64,000 nucleotides of DNA, taken from positions 62,001 to 126,000 of the forward strand of contig NZ_CACSJO010000010.1 of assembly GCF_902706195.1 (NCBI RefSeq), given 5' to 3'. Each line of letters begins with the position of its first letter. Within the stretch, counting starts at the first letter, position 1. This document shows positions 8,383 through 15,713 of this stretch, piece after piece. Source of the stretch: Novosphingobium sp. 18050. GTDB taxonomy: Bacteria; Pseudomonadota; Alphaproteobacteria; Sphingomonadales; Sphingomonadaceae. The notes under the pieces are model-generated. The model worked only from the letters and a program-made list of their open reading frames with translations, was not told the DNA's origin and ran no database searches. The translations under genes were made by a program, and so were the position numbers.

Positions 8383-11097
8383 ATGTCTTTGACGTCGCGG
8401 CTCGTTGGCGGTCTTTTGATCACGTCGGCACTCGTCTCGCCAACCATGGCTTTCGCGCAGATCGATCCTGCGCCCTCATCCACCGGCACCGGGGCCGAAA
8501 GCCCTTCCGCCGTATCCGCGCCAGCCGACGCTGCGCAGGACGATGGACAGGTCGATATCTCGGTGCCGGGCGGCGGCGGCGAAATCGTCGTCACCGGCTC
8601 GCGTAACCGCAACGTCATCAGGTCTTCGAACCAGGTCGTTTCGATCCTGACCACCGAAGAAATCGCCCGCACCGGCGACGGTAACATCGCCGGCGCTCTC
8701 GGACGCCTTTCCGGCCTCAGCGTCGTGGGTTCCGGCTATGTCTACGTACGCGGTCTGGGCGATCGCTACTCGCTGGCGCTGCTCAACGGCTCGCCGCTAC
8801 CCAGCCCTGAGCCGCTACGCCGCGTCGTCCCTCTCGACATCTTCCCGAGTGGCGTAATCGCCTCCTCGCTGGTCCAGAAGAGCTACTCGGCCAACTTCCC
8901 GGGCGAATTCGGCGGCGGCGTCATCAACCTGACGACCAAGGCCGTGCCCACGGAATCGTTCCTCACCGTCGGCGGCGGTTTCCAGGTCGATTCCGAAACG
9001 ACCGGCGAATTCGGCTACAGCTACTTCGGCGCCAAGAGCGACTGGACCGGCTTCGACAACGGCAGCCGTGATGTGCCACCCGCGCTGCAGTCTTTCTTCG
9101 ACAGCGGCGCCTCGATGAACTCGGGGACCGTCAACACCCGCGCCATCGGCTCCGAACTGGTACGCTTCAGTCGCGCCACGTTGCAGAAGGTCGGCGATCT
9201 GCCGGTGAACTTCTCGGCATCGATCACCGGAGGCACCGCGTTCGATCTCGGCGGCGCCGATCTCGGCCTCATTGCCGCAGCTGGCTTCAGCAACAAATGG
9301 CTCAACCGCCAGGCGCTCCAGCAAACCTCGTTCAGCGGCGACCTGTCCACGCTGCAGACCGATTTCAACCGTGTTACCACGGAAAATCGCATCGTCGCCA
9401 ACGGCCTGATCGGGCTTGGTCTGGAATTCGGCGAAAACAAGATCCGCTGGACCAATCTCTACATCCGCGACACCATCAAGCAGGGGCGTCTGGGCGTCGG
9501 CGGGCGTGCGCAGAACGGCTTCACGTACATGCAGCAGAATACCGGCTGGTACGAGCGCCAGTTGATGGACACCCAGTTCGTCGGCGAGTTCAAGCCTGCC
9601 AAGGATCTGTCGGTTGAAGTGCGCGGCGGTTACGCCAACTCGCAGCGAGAAGCGCCCTACGAAACCACCATCGAATATGCCCGCACCAACAATCCCGGCG
9701 ATCCTTATGGCGACCTCTTCGTCAATCGCCTGAACGGCAACGTGGGCGATGCAGACGTTACCTTCTCCGACCTCAACGAAGATCTGTGGTCGGCCGGACT
9801 CGATGTCAGCTACAGGTTCAATCCTGCGATCACGGCGACGGTAGGCGGCGCCTTCAGTGATACCAACCGCGTCAGTTCGCGCCGCCAGTTCGTGTTCCGC
9901 GCGTCCAGCACCTTCCCTACCGAAGCTGCCGTCTTGCGGCCGGATCTGCTGCTGTCGCCGGGTCTCATCAATGGCACTGTCAATGGTAACACCACCGTAG
10001 GCGGCATCGACCTTATCGAACCCGACGAGGCAACTCCGGCCTTCCGCGGCAAGCTGCGCAACTGGGCGGGTTACGCCAAGGCCAACGTGCAGTTCACCGA
10101 TGACCTGAGCCTCGATGCCGGCGTCCGCTTCGAGAAGGCGAGGCAGGAAGTGACCGCTCTGCAGGTGTTCGCCACGCCGCCGAACTACACGCCGACGCCC
10201 GCGCTGAACAAGGAATACTGGCTGCCCGGCGCCACGCTGACTTGGCAGATCCAGCCTGAACTTCAGGCACGCCTCAGTGCATCCAAGACGATTGCTCGCC
10301 CGCAATTCCGCGAGTTGATCTACCAGCCGTTCTTCGATCCCGAGAGCAACCGCCAGTACCTGGGCAACCCGCTACTGACCGACAGCCAGCTCTACAATGC
10401 TGAGGCGCGCCTCGAATACTATTTTGCTCCAGAACAGCGCGTGTCGATCGCGGGCTTCTACAAGAAGCTCGACAAGCCCATCGAGTCCTACATCACGGTA
10501 CTCTCCGACGCCCTGGTCACCAGCTACGCCAATGCGCCTGAAGCCCGGCTCTACGGTGTGGAATTCGAAGCTACCAAGTTTTTCGACCTGTCGTCTGCAG
10601 GTGGCTGGCTGACCGACCGCCGCGCGCTCGTCATGGCGAACTATACTTATACCAAGTCCAACCTCAAGGTTGCGGCGGACGACACTGTCTCGGTCTACGG
10701 CGCGTCATTCGGTATCGCCACGGACTACTTCCTCGATGGCTCCCCTCTTACGGGTCAGTCCGACCACTTGCTGAACCTGCAGATCGGCCTCGAAAATACC
10801 GAGCGCCTTTCTCAGCAGACGCTGCTGGTCAGCTTTGCCAGCAAACGCGTTGTCAGCCGTGGCCTCAACGGGTCGGTCCGCCAGCCCGACGTCATCGAGA
10901 AGCCGGGCGTCCAGCTCGACTTCGTGATGCGCGAAGGTGCCGACTTCCTCGGCCAGGACGTCGAACTCAAGTTCGAGGCACGCAACCTCCTGGGCACCCG
11001 CCACCGCGAGTACCAGACCAGTGGCGCCAATACCGTCGAGTTCAACACCTACGACGTCGGCCGTGTCATTGCCTTCTCGGCGCAGCTGAACTTCTGA
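8383..11097 (+). CDS. TonB-dependent outer-membrane receptor
   Basis: A 904-residue receptor for active outer-membrane uptake. The signal peptide ends near TMAFAQ (residue 26), and a TonB-box/plug onset follows (GEIVVTGSR). The plug carries the RGLGDRYSLALLNGSPLPSP signature and FGGGVINLTTK, and a 22-strand-barrel-length C-terminal domain ends in aromatic Phe (FSAQLNF). The start at 8383 was chosen because AGGGGG precedes it by 8 bases and the signal peptide begins there; an in-frame extension upstream would overlap the lipoprotein gene. It forms a two-gene unit with the upstream lipoprotein. Ligand unknown; the promoter hints at a phosphorus-related compound. Confidence 0.93.
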   Translation: MSLTSRLVGGLLITSALVSPTMAFAQIDPAPSSTGTGAESPSAVSAPADAAQDDGQVDISVPGGGGEIVVTGSRNRNVIRSSNQVVSILTTEEIARTGDGNIAGALGRLSGLSVVGSGYVYVRGLGDRYSLALLNGSPLPSPEPLRRVVPLDIFPSGVIASSLVQKSYSANFPGEFGGGVINLTTKAVPTESFLTVGGGFQVDSETTGEFGYSYFGAKSDWTGFDNGSRDVPPALQSFFDSGASMNSGTVNTRAIGSELVRFSRATLQKVGDLPVNFSASITGGTAFDLGGADLGLIAAAGFSNKWLNRQALQQTSFSGDLSTLQTDFNRVTTENRIVANGLIGLGLEFGENKIRWTNLYIRDTIKQGRLGVGGRAQNGFTYMQQNTGWYERQLMDTQFVGEFKPAKDLSVEVRGGYANSQREAPYETTIEYARTNNPGDPYGDLFVNRLNGNVGDADVTFSDLNEDLWSAGLDVSYRFNPAITATVGGAFSDTNRVSSRRQFVFRASSTFPTEAAVLRPDLLLSPGLINGTVNGNTTVGGIDLIEPDEATPAFRGKLRNWAGYAKANVQFTDDLSLDAGVRFEKARQEVTALQVFATPPNYTPTPALNKEYWLPGATLTWQIQPELQARLSASKTIARPQFRELIYQPFFDPESNRQYLGNPLLTDSQLYNAEARLEYYFAPEQRVSIAGFYKKLDKPIESYITVLSDALVTSYANAPEARLYGVEFEATKFFDLSSAGGWLTDRRALVMANYTYTKSNLKVAADDTVSVYGASFGIATDYFLDGSPLTGQSDHLLNLQIGLENTERLSQQTLLVSFASKRVVSRGLNGSVRQPDVIEKPGVQLDFVMREGADFLGQDVELKFEARNLLGTRHREYQTSGANTVEFNTYDVGRVIAFSAQLNF

Positions 11098-11137
11098 TTT
11101 TTAAAGGGAGGGACCTGCCCTCCCCTGCAAACTGGAT

Positions 11138-11172
11138 GGCCCGGGTGCAGCGATGCACCCGGGCCTTTTTTT
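11138..11172 (+). terminator. Strong intrinsic terminator after the TonB receptor
   Basis: A perfect 12-bp stem GGCCCGGGTGCA (11138-11149) and TGCACCCGGGCC (11154-11165) with loop GCGA is followed by seven T. A second small hairpin, GGGAGGG/CCCTCCC, lies just upstream at 11106-11124. It separates the receptor transcript from the riboswitch-controlled gene. Confidence 0.92.
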
Positions 11173-11204
11173 GCGCTTCCCAAGGCTGCGCGGCGCGCGT
11201 AAGG

Positions 11205-11350
11205 AGCGCGAGTCATCTGGGGAGTAGCCGCCCGCGTTTCCCGGCCTGCAAAGGCTTCGCGCGGGACCTGCCGTCAACATACTTGGCCGAGAGGCCATGG
11301 CGCGCAGGAGGACGGTCCATCCGTCCGGGCGAGACCAATGACGCTTGCGG
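11205..11350 (+). ncRNA. yybP-ykoY (manganese-sensing) riboswitch
   Basis: The conserved elements of the yybP-ykoY family can be read in order: GGGGAGTAG (11219-11227), GTCAACATACTTGG (from 11273) and GAGACC (11331-11336). They are closed by a P1 stem with GTCAT (11212-11216) against ATGAC (11338-11342). Members of this family bind Mn2+ and typically switch on export or homeostasis genes, including UPF0016/GDT1 proteins like the one downstream. The expression platform seems to be a 9-bp stem, GGCCGGGCG (11359-11367) with CGCCCGGCC (11398-11406), which ends one base before the GGAG ribosome-binding site at 11408. Confidence 0.88.
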
Positions 11351-11420
11351 TTCCGCTCGGCCGGGCGGGTTCCGTATGCGTCGTTGTGCCTTGTCTACGC
11401 CCGGCCCGGAGTACCTTGCC

Positions 11421-11996
11421 TTGGAAGCCCTGCTTACCTCCACAGCGGTCGTTGCGCTCGCCGAAATCGGCGACAAGACCCAGCTGCTCGCCATCGTCCT
11501 GGCGACACGTTTCAAAAAGCCGTGGCCGATCGTGGGCGGCATCTTCGTCGCGACCATCGCCAACCACTTCCTCGCCGCCCTCGTGGGCGAACAGGCGGCC
11601 TCATTCCTCGATGGCCTGTGGTTCCGTTACCTCGTCGCTGCCAGCTTCATCCTGATGGCCGCCTGGACCCTGATCCCCGACAAGTTCGACGAAGATGAAG
11701 AGGCCAAGCCGAGCCGCTTCGGCCCGTTCGTGGCGACCGCAATCGCCTTCTTCCTGGTCGAGATGGGTGACAAGACGCAGATCGCCACCATCGCGCTGGG
11801 CGCCCGCTTCCAGAGCGTGGTGCCGGTGATGATCGGCACGACCATCGGCATGATGATCGCCAACGTGCCTGCGGTGTTCCTGGGCAACGAGCTTATCAAG
11901 CGGGTGCCGCTGGGCGTCGTGCGCACGGTCGCGGCGCTGCTGTTCCTGGTGATCGGCATGTGGCTGCTGGCGCAGACATCCGGCCTACTGGGCTGA
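11421..11996 (+). CDS. TMEM165/GDT1 (UPF0016) family Mn2+/Ca2+ transporter
   Basis: A 191-residue six-helix membrane protein made of two homologous halves, each carrying the family signature: EIGDKTQ (residues about 15-21) and EMGDKTQ (about 117-123). GDT1 proteins move Mn2+ or Ca2+ out of the cytoplasm, probably by proton exchange. TTG at 11421 was chosen as the start because GGAG lies 9 bases upstream and the family begins with MEALLTSTA-like sequence; an ATG at 11376 would add 15 atypical residues. Control by the Mn2+ riboswitch directly upstream supports a role in manganese export. Confidence 0.9.
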   Translation: MEALLTSTAVVALAEIGDKTQLLAIVLATRFKKPWPIVGGIFVATIANHFLAALVGEQAASFLDGLWFRYLVAASFILMAAWTLIPDKFDEDEEAKPSRFGPFVATAIAFFLVEMGDKTQIATIALGARFQSVVPVMIGTTIGMMIANVPAVFLGNELIKRVPLGVVRTVAALLFLVIGMWLLAQTSGLLG

Positions 11997-12038
11997 CGAT
12001 CACCGCGCCGTCCCGGGATCCCCCGGGGCGGCGCGATA

Positions 12039-12725
12039 TCACACTGTATCGAAGACATACCCCAGCGAACGCACGGTGCGCAGCGGGTTTCCTGCCCCTA
12101 CGCCCTTGAGCGCGCGGCGCAGGCGGCCGATCCACACGTCGACCGTGCGCTCATCCACCGGCGGCTCCTGCTTGCCCAGCGCGGAAATCAGCTGGCCGCG
12201 GCTGAATACGCGTCCCGGATGCTCGATGAAATACCGCAGCAGGCGCAGTTCGTTGGGCATCAGCAGAATCGGCTTGCCCTGGAAGCGTGCCTGAAAGGCC
12301 GCCACGTCCACCATCAGGTCGCCCTGCGTGACAACGCGGATGCCCGCGCTGTCCTGTTCGCCAAGGTTCGCGCCCAGCACACGGTCCAGCAGCGCGGTGC
12401 GCGACAGCGGCCCCACCATATAGTCGTCGGACCCCATGCGCAGCGCGCGCTTGCGGTCATCCTGGTTGTCTTCCTCCAGAACCATGGTGACGTGCGCATG
12501 CGCCGTCAGCGCATCGGCGCGCAGACGCCGGCACAGTTCCAGGCCTGACATCTCGGGCAGTACCCAGTCGATGAATATCCACAGCGCGCCCTCGATCAGG
12601 GGCAGCTCGGAAAAGTCGGTCCAGCGGTGGAGCACCACGTCGAACTGGTCGTGCCGGAAAGGCGCAAGCGCCCCTGCTGCTCCTCCCGAGAGTTCGCTCG
12701 CCAGCAATATGTCGATCCGCCGCAT
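12039..12725 (-). CDS. OmpR/PhoB-family response regulator with degenerate receiver
   Basis: A 228-residue protein: receiver-like domain (1-120) plus an OmpR-type winged helix (about 135-228, with PNELRLLRYFIEHPGRVFSR and DERTVDVWIGRLRRAL). The winged helix is strikingly like that of PhoB at 16854. The putative phosphoacceptor Asp53 (FIDWVLPEMSG) is present. The N-terminal acidic pair is replaced (LLASELSG), the conserved Thr is Leu/Glu (MVLEEDN) and the conserved Lys is Gly (YMVGPLS). Normal phosphorylation is therefore doubtful. A PhoB-box array oriented toward it lies at 12803-12842. It may modulate or compete at Pho promoters, which is inference. Confidence 0.88.
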   Translation of the reverse strand: MRRIDILLASELSGGAAGALAPFRHDQFDVVLHRWTDFSELPLIEGALWIFIDWVLPEMSGLELCRRLRADALTAHAHVTMVLEEDNQDDRKRALRMGSDDYMVGPLSRTALLDRVLGANLGEQDSAGIRVVTQGDLMVDVAAFQARFQGKPILLMPNELRLLRYFIEHPGRVFSRGQLISALGKQEPPVDERTVDVWIGRLRRALKGVGAGNPLRTVRSLGYVFDTV

Positions 12726-12802
12726 CGCCCCGTTGACCGCCCTCTGTCCGGCGCCCTGCCCCCTTGTGGGGCGTCGCACGGCCGGGCTTTTGCATCCCCA
12801 GT

Positions 12803-12842
12803 GTGACGAACGGGTGACATATCGGTGACATGGCCGTGAAAC
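12803..12842 (-). promoter_or_regulatory. PhoB-box array facing the atypical response regulator gene
   Basis: On the minus strand, four 7-base units recur at exactly 11-base steps: GTTTCAC (12842-12836), ATGTCAC (12831-12825), ATGTCAC (12820-12814) and TCGTCAC (12809-12803). Two units match CTGTCAC at 6 of 7 positions. The nearest edge is 78 bases upstream of the start codon at 12725. Confidence 0.72.
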
Positions 12843-12861
12843 CCGAAAGACAGGCCTTCCC

Positions 12862-12890
12862 ATGTCATTGAACTGACCCGCAACCGTCAC
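12862..12890 (+). promoter_or_regulatory. Candidate PhoB box facing the plcP-agt-like genes
   Basis: On the plus strand ATGTCAT (12862-12868), CTGACCC (12873-12879) and CCGTCAC (12884-12890) are spaced by 11 bases with 4-base spacers. The middle unit is the weakest. The box ends 58 bases before the start at 12949, a plausible activator position. Confidence 0.58.
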
Positions 12891-12948
12891 GCCCGCGCAA
12901 CGCCTTGATGGCAATGGAACCTCAGCAGACAGCCGGGGACGACTGACA

Positions 12949-13830
12949 ATGCGCGACAATGTAGACACCCTTCTCGCACGTGACGCCGAACGTCGGAGTG
13001 GCATTCCGGCCTGGCTCGACATCCCCGAGCCCAAGGGCTTCCGCCCAAAACGCAAATACCGCACGATCTGGATTTCGGACATCCACCTGGGCACGCGCGG
13101 CTGCAACGCCGCCATGCTGGTGGACTTCCTGAGCGCGGTCGAGTGCGAGACGCTCTACCTCGTCGGCGACATCGTCGACGGCTGGCGCCTGCGCAAGGGC
13201 TGGTACTGGCCCGACGCCCACAACGAAGTGGTGCGCCGCATCCTCAAGATGGCGCACCGCGGCACCCGAGTGATATTCATCGCCGGCAATCACGACGAAA
13301 TGCTGCGCGATTACGCCGGACTCAGCTTCGGCGGTGTCGAACTGGCCCTGGAAGCCGTCCACACCACGCTTGACGGCCGCCGCCTGCTGGTGACGCACGG
13401 CGATGCTTTCGACGGCGTGGTGCTCTACGCCCGCTGGCTCGCCTTCCTGGGCGACAAGGCTTACGGCCTCTTGCTGCGCGCCAACATCGCCTTCAACGCA
13501 GTACGCCGCCGCCTCAAGATGCCGTACTGGTCGCTTTCCGCCTACATGAAGAAAAAGGTCAAGAACGCCGTCCAGTACATCGGCAGCTACGAGGAAGCGG
13601 TCGCTAACGAGGCAATCAGCCGCGGCTTCGACGGTGTTGTCTGCGGCCACATCCACTGCGCCGAAATCCGCGAATTCGGCGGCATCACCTACTACAACGA
13701 CGGCGACTGGGTCGAAAGCTGCACAGCTTTGGCGGAAGACCTCACCGGGCACCTCGCGATCATCGACTGGATCGCCGAAACCGGCGGGCATACCGTGACA
13801 TCGGGCGTCCTCGCGGAGGCGTCAGCGTGA
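12949..13830 (+). CDS. plcP: Calcineurin-like phosphoesterase, PlcP-type phospholipase C candidate
   Basis: A 293-residue metallophosphoesterase with the full metal-site motif set: SDIHLGTRG (about residues 44-52), GDIVDGWRL, GNHDE and GHIHCAEI. Automated pipelines would call such proteins UDP-2,3-diacylglucosamine hydrolase (LpxH). However, the GNHDE rather than GNRD motif, the KYRTIWISDIHLG context and the GYWYWP-like KGWYWPDAHNEVV stretch resemble the rhizobial and marine PlcP family. PlcP removes phospholipid head groups under phosphate starvation to give diacylglycerol. It overlaps a GT4 glycosyltransferase by 4 bases and has a PhoB-like box upstream. LpxH-type activity cannot be excluded. 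Confidence 0.82.
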   Translation: MRDNVDTLLARDAERRSGIPAWLDIPEPKGFRPKRKYRTIWISDIHLGTRGCNAAMLVDFLSAVECETLYLVGDIVDGWRLRKGWYWPDAHNEVVRRILKMAHRGTRVIFIAGNHDEMLRDYAGLSFGGVELALEAVHTTLDGRRLLVTHGDAFDGVVLYARWLAFLGDKAYGLLLRANIAFNAVRRRLKMPYWSLSAYMKKKVKNAVQYIGSYEEAVANEAISRGFDGVVCGHIHCAEIREFGGITYYNDGDWVESCTALAEDLTGHLAIIDWIAETGGHTVTSGVLAEASA

Positions 13831-14897
13831 AGCTGGCGCTGGCAACCGACGCCTGGTTGCCGCAAGTCAACGGCGTCGTCCGCTCGCTGACCTCCACCGT
13901 CGATCACCTGACCCGGCGCGGGCATCAGGTCGAGACCGTTACGCCCGACCGCTTCCTGACCCTGCCGATGCCCGGTTATGCCTCTATCCGGCTGGCGATG
14001 GCGCCCCGCTTCGGGGTGCGCCGGATGCTCGACAAGGCGGCGCCGGACATCGTCCATATCGCCACCGAAGGCCCGATCGGCTGGGCCGCGCGCGGTTGGT
14101 GCCTGTCGCGCGGCGTGCCGTTCACTTCGGCGTTCCACACCCGTTTTCCCGAATATGCCGCTGTGCGCACCGGGCTTTCGGCGGAATACTTCTGGCCGAT
14201 CCTCCAGCGCTTCCATGCCGAAAGCCAGGCGGTGATGGTCTCCACCCGCAGCCTTGCCATAGAACTGGCGGAGCGCGGCATCGGCCCGACGCGGGCCTGG
14301 AGCCGAGGCATCGACCATGCCCAGTTCCGTCCCGACGGCCCGAGCCATCCGGCAATGGCCGCCCTGCCCGGTCCGGTCCTGCTCAACGTCGGCCGCGTCG
14401 CGCCGGAAAAGAACCTCGAAACTTTCCTCAATCTCGACATGCCCGGCAGCAAGGTCGTCGTCGGTGACGGCCCTGCGCTGGACACGCTGCGGCGCCGCTA
14501 TCCGCAAGTGCTGTTCCTCGGTGCTCTTTCCGGGCAGGAACTTGCCAGCGCCTACCGCGCCGCCGACTGCTTCGTATTCCCGAGCCTGACCGACACCTTC
14601 GGCCTCGTCATCATCGAGGCGCTGGCCTGCGGCACGCCGGTCGCAGCCTTCCCCGTCACCGGCCCGATCGATATCCTCGGCCCCGATGGACGCGGCGTCG
14701 ATCACCGCGTCGGCTGGGCAGCCGGTGCGCTCGACACCTCGCTGGCGCGCGCCATCGAAGGCGCCCTCACGGCAGAGCGCAATGACGCGGCCGCACTAGG
14801 CAACCTCTATTCGTGGGAACGCGCAACCGACCAGTTCCTGGCTGCCATCGAAGGCGCACTGCAACACGCCGAACGCGGATTGCTCTCCGCGGCCTAA
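13827..14897 (+). CDS. agt: GT4 glycosyltransferase, diacylglycerol glycosyltransferase (Agt-like) candidate
   Basis: A 356-residue GT-B fold glycosyltransferase. The acceptor-side N-terminal domain begins with LATDAWLPQVNGVVRSL, and the donor domain holds LLNVGRVAPEKNLE, a hydrophobic VVGDGPAL strand and the E-x7-E-type segment IIEALACGTPVAAFP. The GTG start at 13827 overlaps the stop of the phosphoesterase gene, so the two are translationally coupled. In other Alphaproteobacteria a PlcP-linked GT4 enzyme (Agt) adds glucose or glucuronic acid to diacylglycerol to make phosphorus-free glycolipids. That role fits the context here; sugar specificity cannot be read from sequence. Confidence 0.82.
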   Translation: MKLALATDAWLPQVNGVVRSLTSTVDHLTRRGHQVETVTPDRFLTLPMPGYASIRLAMAPRFGVRRMLDKAAPDIVHIATEGPIGWAARGWCLSRGVPFTSAFHTRFPEYAAVRTGLSAEYFWPILQRFHAESQAVMVSTRSLAIELAERGIGPTRAWSRGIDHAQFRPDGPSHPAMAALPGPVLLNVGRVAPEKNLETFLNLDMPGSKVVVGDGPALDTLRRRYPQVLFLGALSGQELASAYRAADCFVFPSLTDTFGLVIIEALACGTPVAAFPVTGPIDILGPDGRGVDHRVGWAAGALDTSLARAIEGALTAERNDAAALGNLYSWERATDQFLAAIEGALQHAERGLLSAA

Positions 14898-15706
14898 CGA
14901 AAACCGAGGCTACGCGAGATCGCGGCGGCTTCTTCCTGCACCAGCCTCCCCAGTTCGTCCAGCCGGCCTTGTGCGCGGCCGCTGGGCGCTGCGATGACCA
15001 GCGCCCCGACGACGCGGGCGGAGGCATCGCGGATCACGCTGGCCGAGCCGGTTACGCCCTCGGCCGCCTGGTCGACAGTCTGCGCATAGCCCCTTTCGCG
15101 TGCCTGATCGACGATCTTCGCCAATTCGGCACGATCGGTCACGGTGCCCGGCGCGAGGCGGCTCGGCACCGCCCGCTTGAGATAGGCATCCACCGCAGTC
15201 GGCGAACAGGTCGACAGCAGCGCTCGTCCGCCCGCCGTCGCGTAGAACGGGCGCCGGTCACCGATCGAGACGGAATAGCGTACGACATTGCGGCTCTCGA
15301 CGAGGTCCACATAGGTCACCTGATCTCCATCCTGATCGCCCACCGCCAGCAGCACCGTTTCGCCGCTGCGCTCGCACAGGCGGCGCATGCCTTCGCGCAC
15401 GAGGTCGGAACTTTGGAAGCGCCGCCGTGCTTCGGTCAAAGCGCTGCCCAAACCGAAGGCACCGGGCCCCAGACGCCAGGCGCCTTCGGCCGAAGTGACG
15501 AAATCCTCATCCGCAAGGCCGCGCAGCAGGGCCGCCAGGCTGCTCTTGGGCGTCGCGAGGCGGCGGCTGAGGTCGGCGAGCGAGACCGCCTCGCTACTGG
15601 CGCAAAGCGCCTCCAGCAAGCGGATGACCCGCGTGACCGACTGGGGCGATCCGCCGCGGCGGTCCTCCCCCTTCTCTGCGTCCGCGTTCTGGTCTTCCGC
15701 GCTCAA
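14894..15706 (-). CDS. IclR-family transcriptional regulator
   Basis: A protein of about 270 residues with an N-terminal winged helix (QSVTRVIRLLEALCASSEAVSLADLSRRL) and a C-terminal IclR effector domain (from about residue 90, including YSVSIGDRRPFYATAGGRALLS). The TTG at 15706 is preferred: it follows GAGGGCAGG and starts 7 bases after the stop of the upstream oxidoreductase gene. An alternative ATG at 15757 would overlap that gene by 44 bases and add 17 residues not typical of IclR. It is co-transcribed with the oxidoreductase, which it may regulate. It converges with the agt-like gene, overlapping by 4 bases. Confidence 0.85.
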   Translation of the reverse strand: MSAEDQNADAEKGEDRRGGSPQSVTRVIRLLEALCASSEAVSLADLSRRLATPKSSLAALLRGLADEDFVTSAEGAWRLGPGAFGLGSALTEARRRFQSSDLVREGMRRLCERSGETVLLAVGDQDGDQVTYVDLVESRNVVRYSVSIGDRRPFYATAGGRALLSTCSPTAVDAYLKRAVPSRLAPGTVTDRAELAKIVDQARERGYAQTVDQAAEGVTGSASVIRDASARVVGALVIAAPSGRAQGRLDELGRLVQEEAAAISRSLGFR

Positions 15707-15713
15707 CCTGCCC

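Noticed and set aside
8815..10305. Minus-strand open frame of about 496 codons inside the TonB receptor gene
   Set aside because: Antisense shadow; composition rich in Arg/Gly/Glu without structure, no ribosome-binding site.
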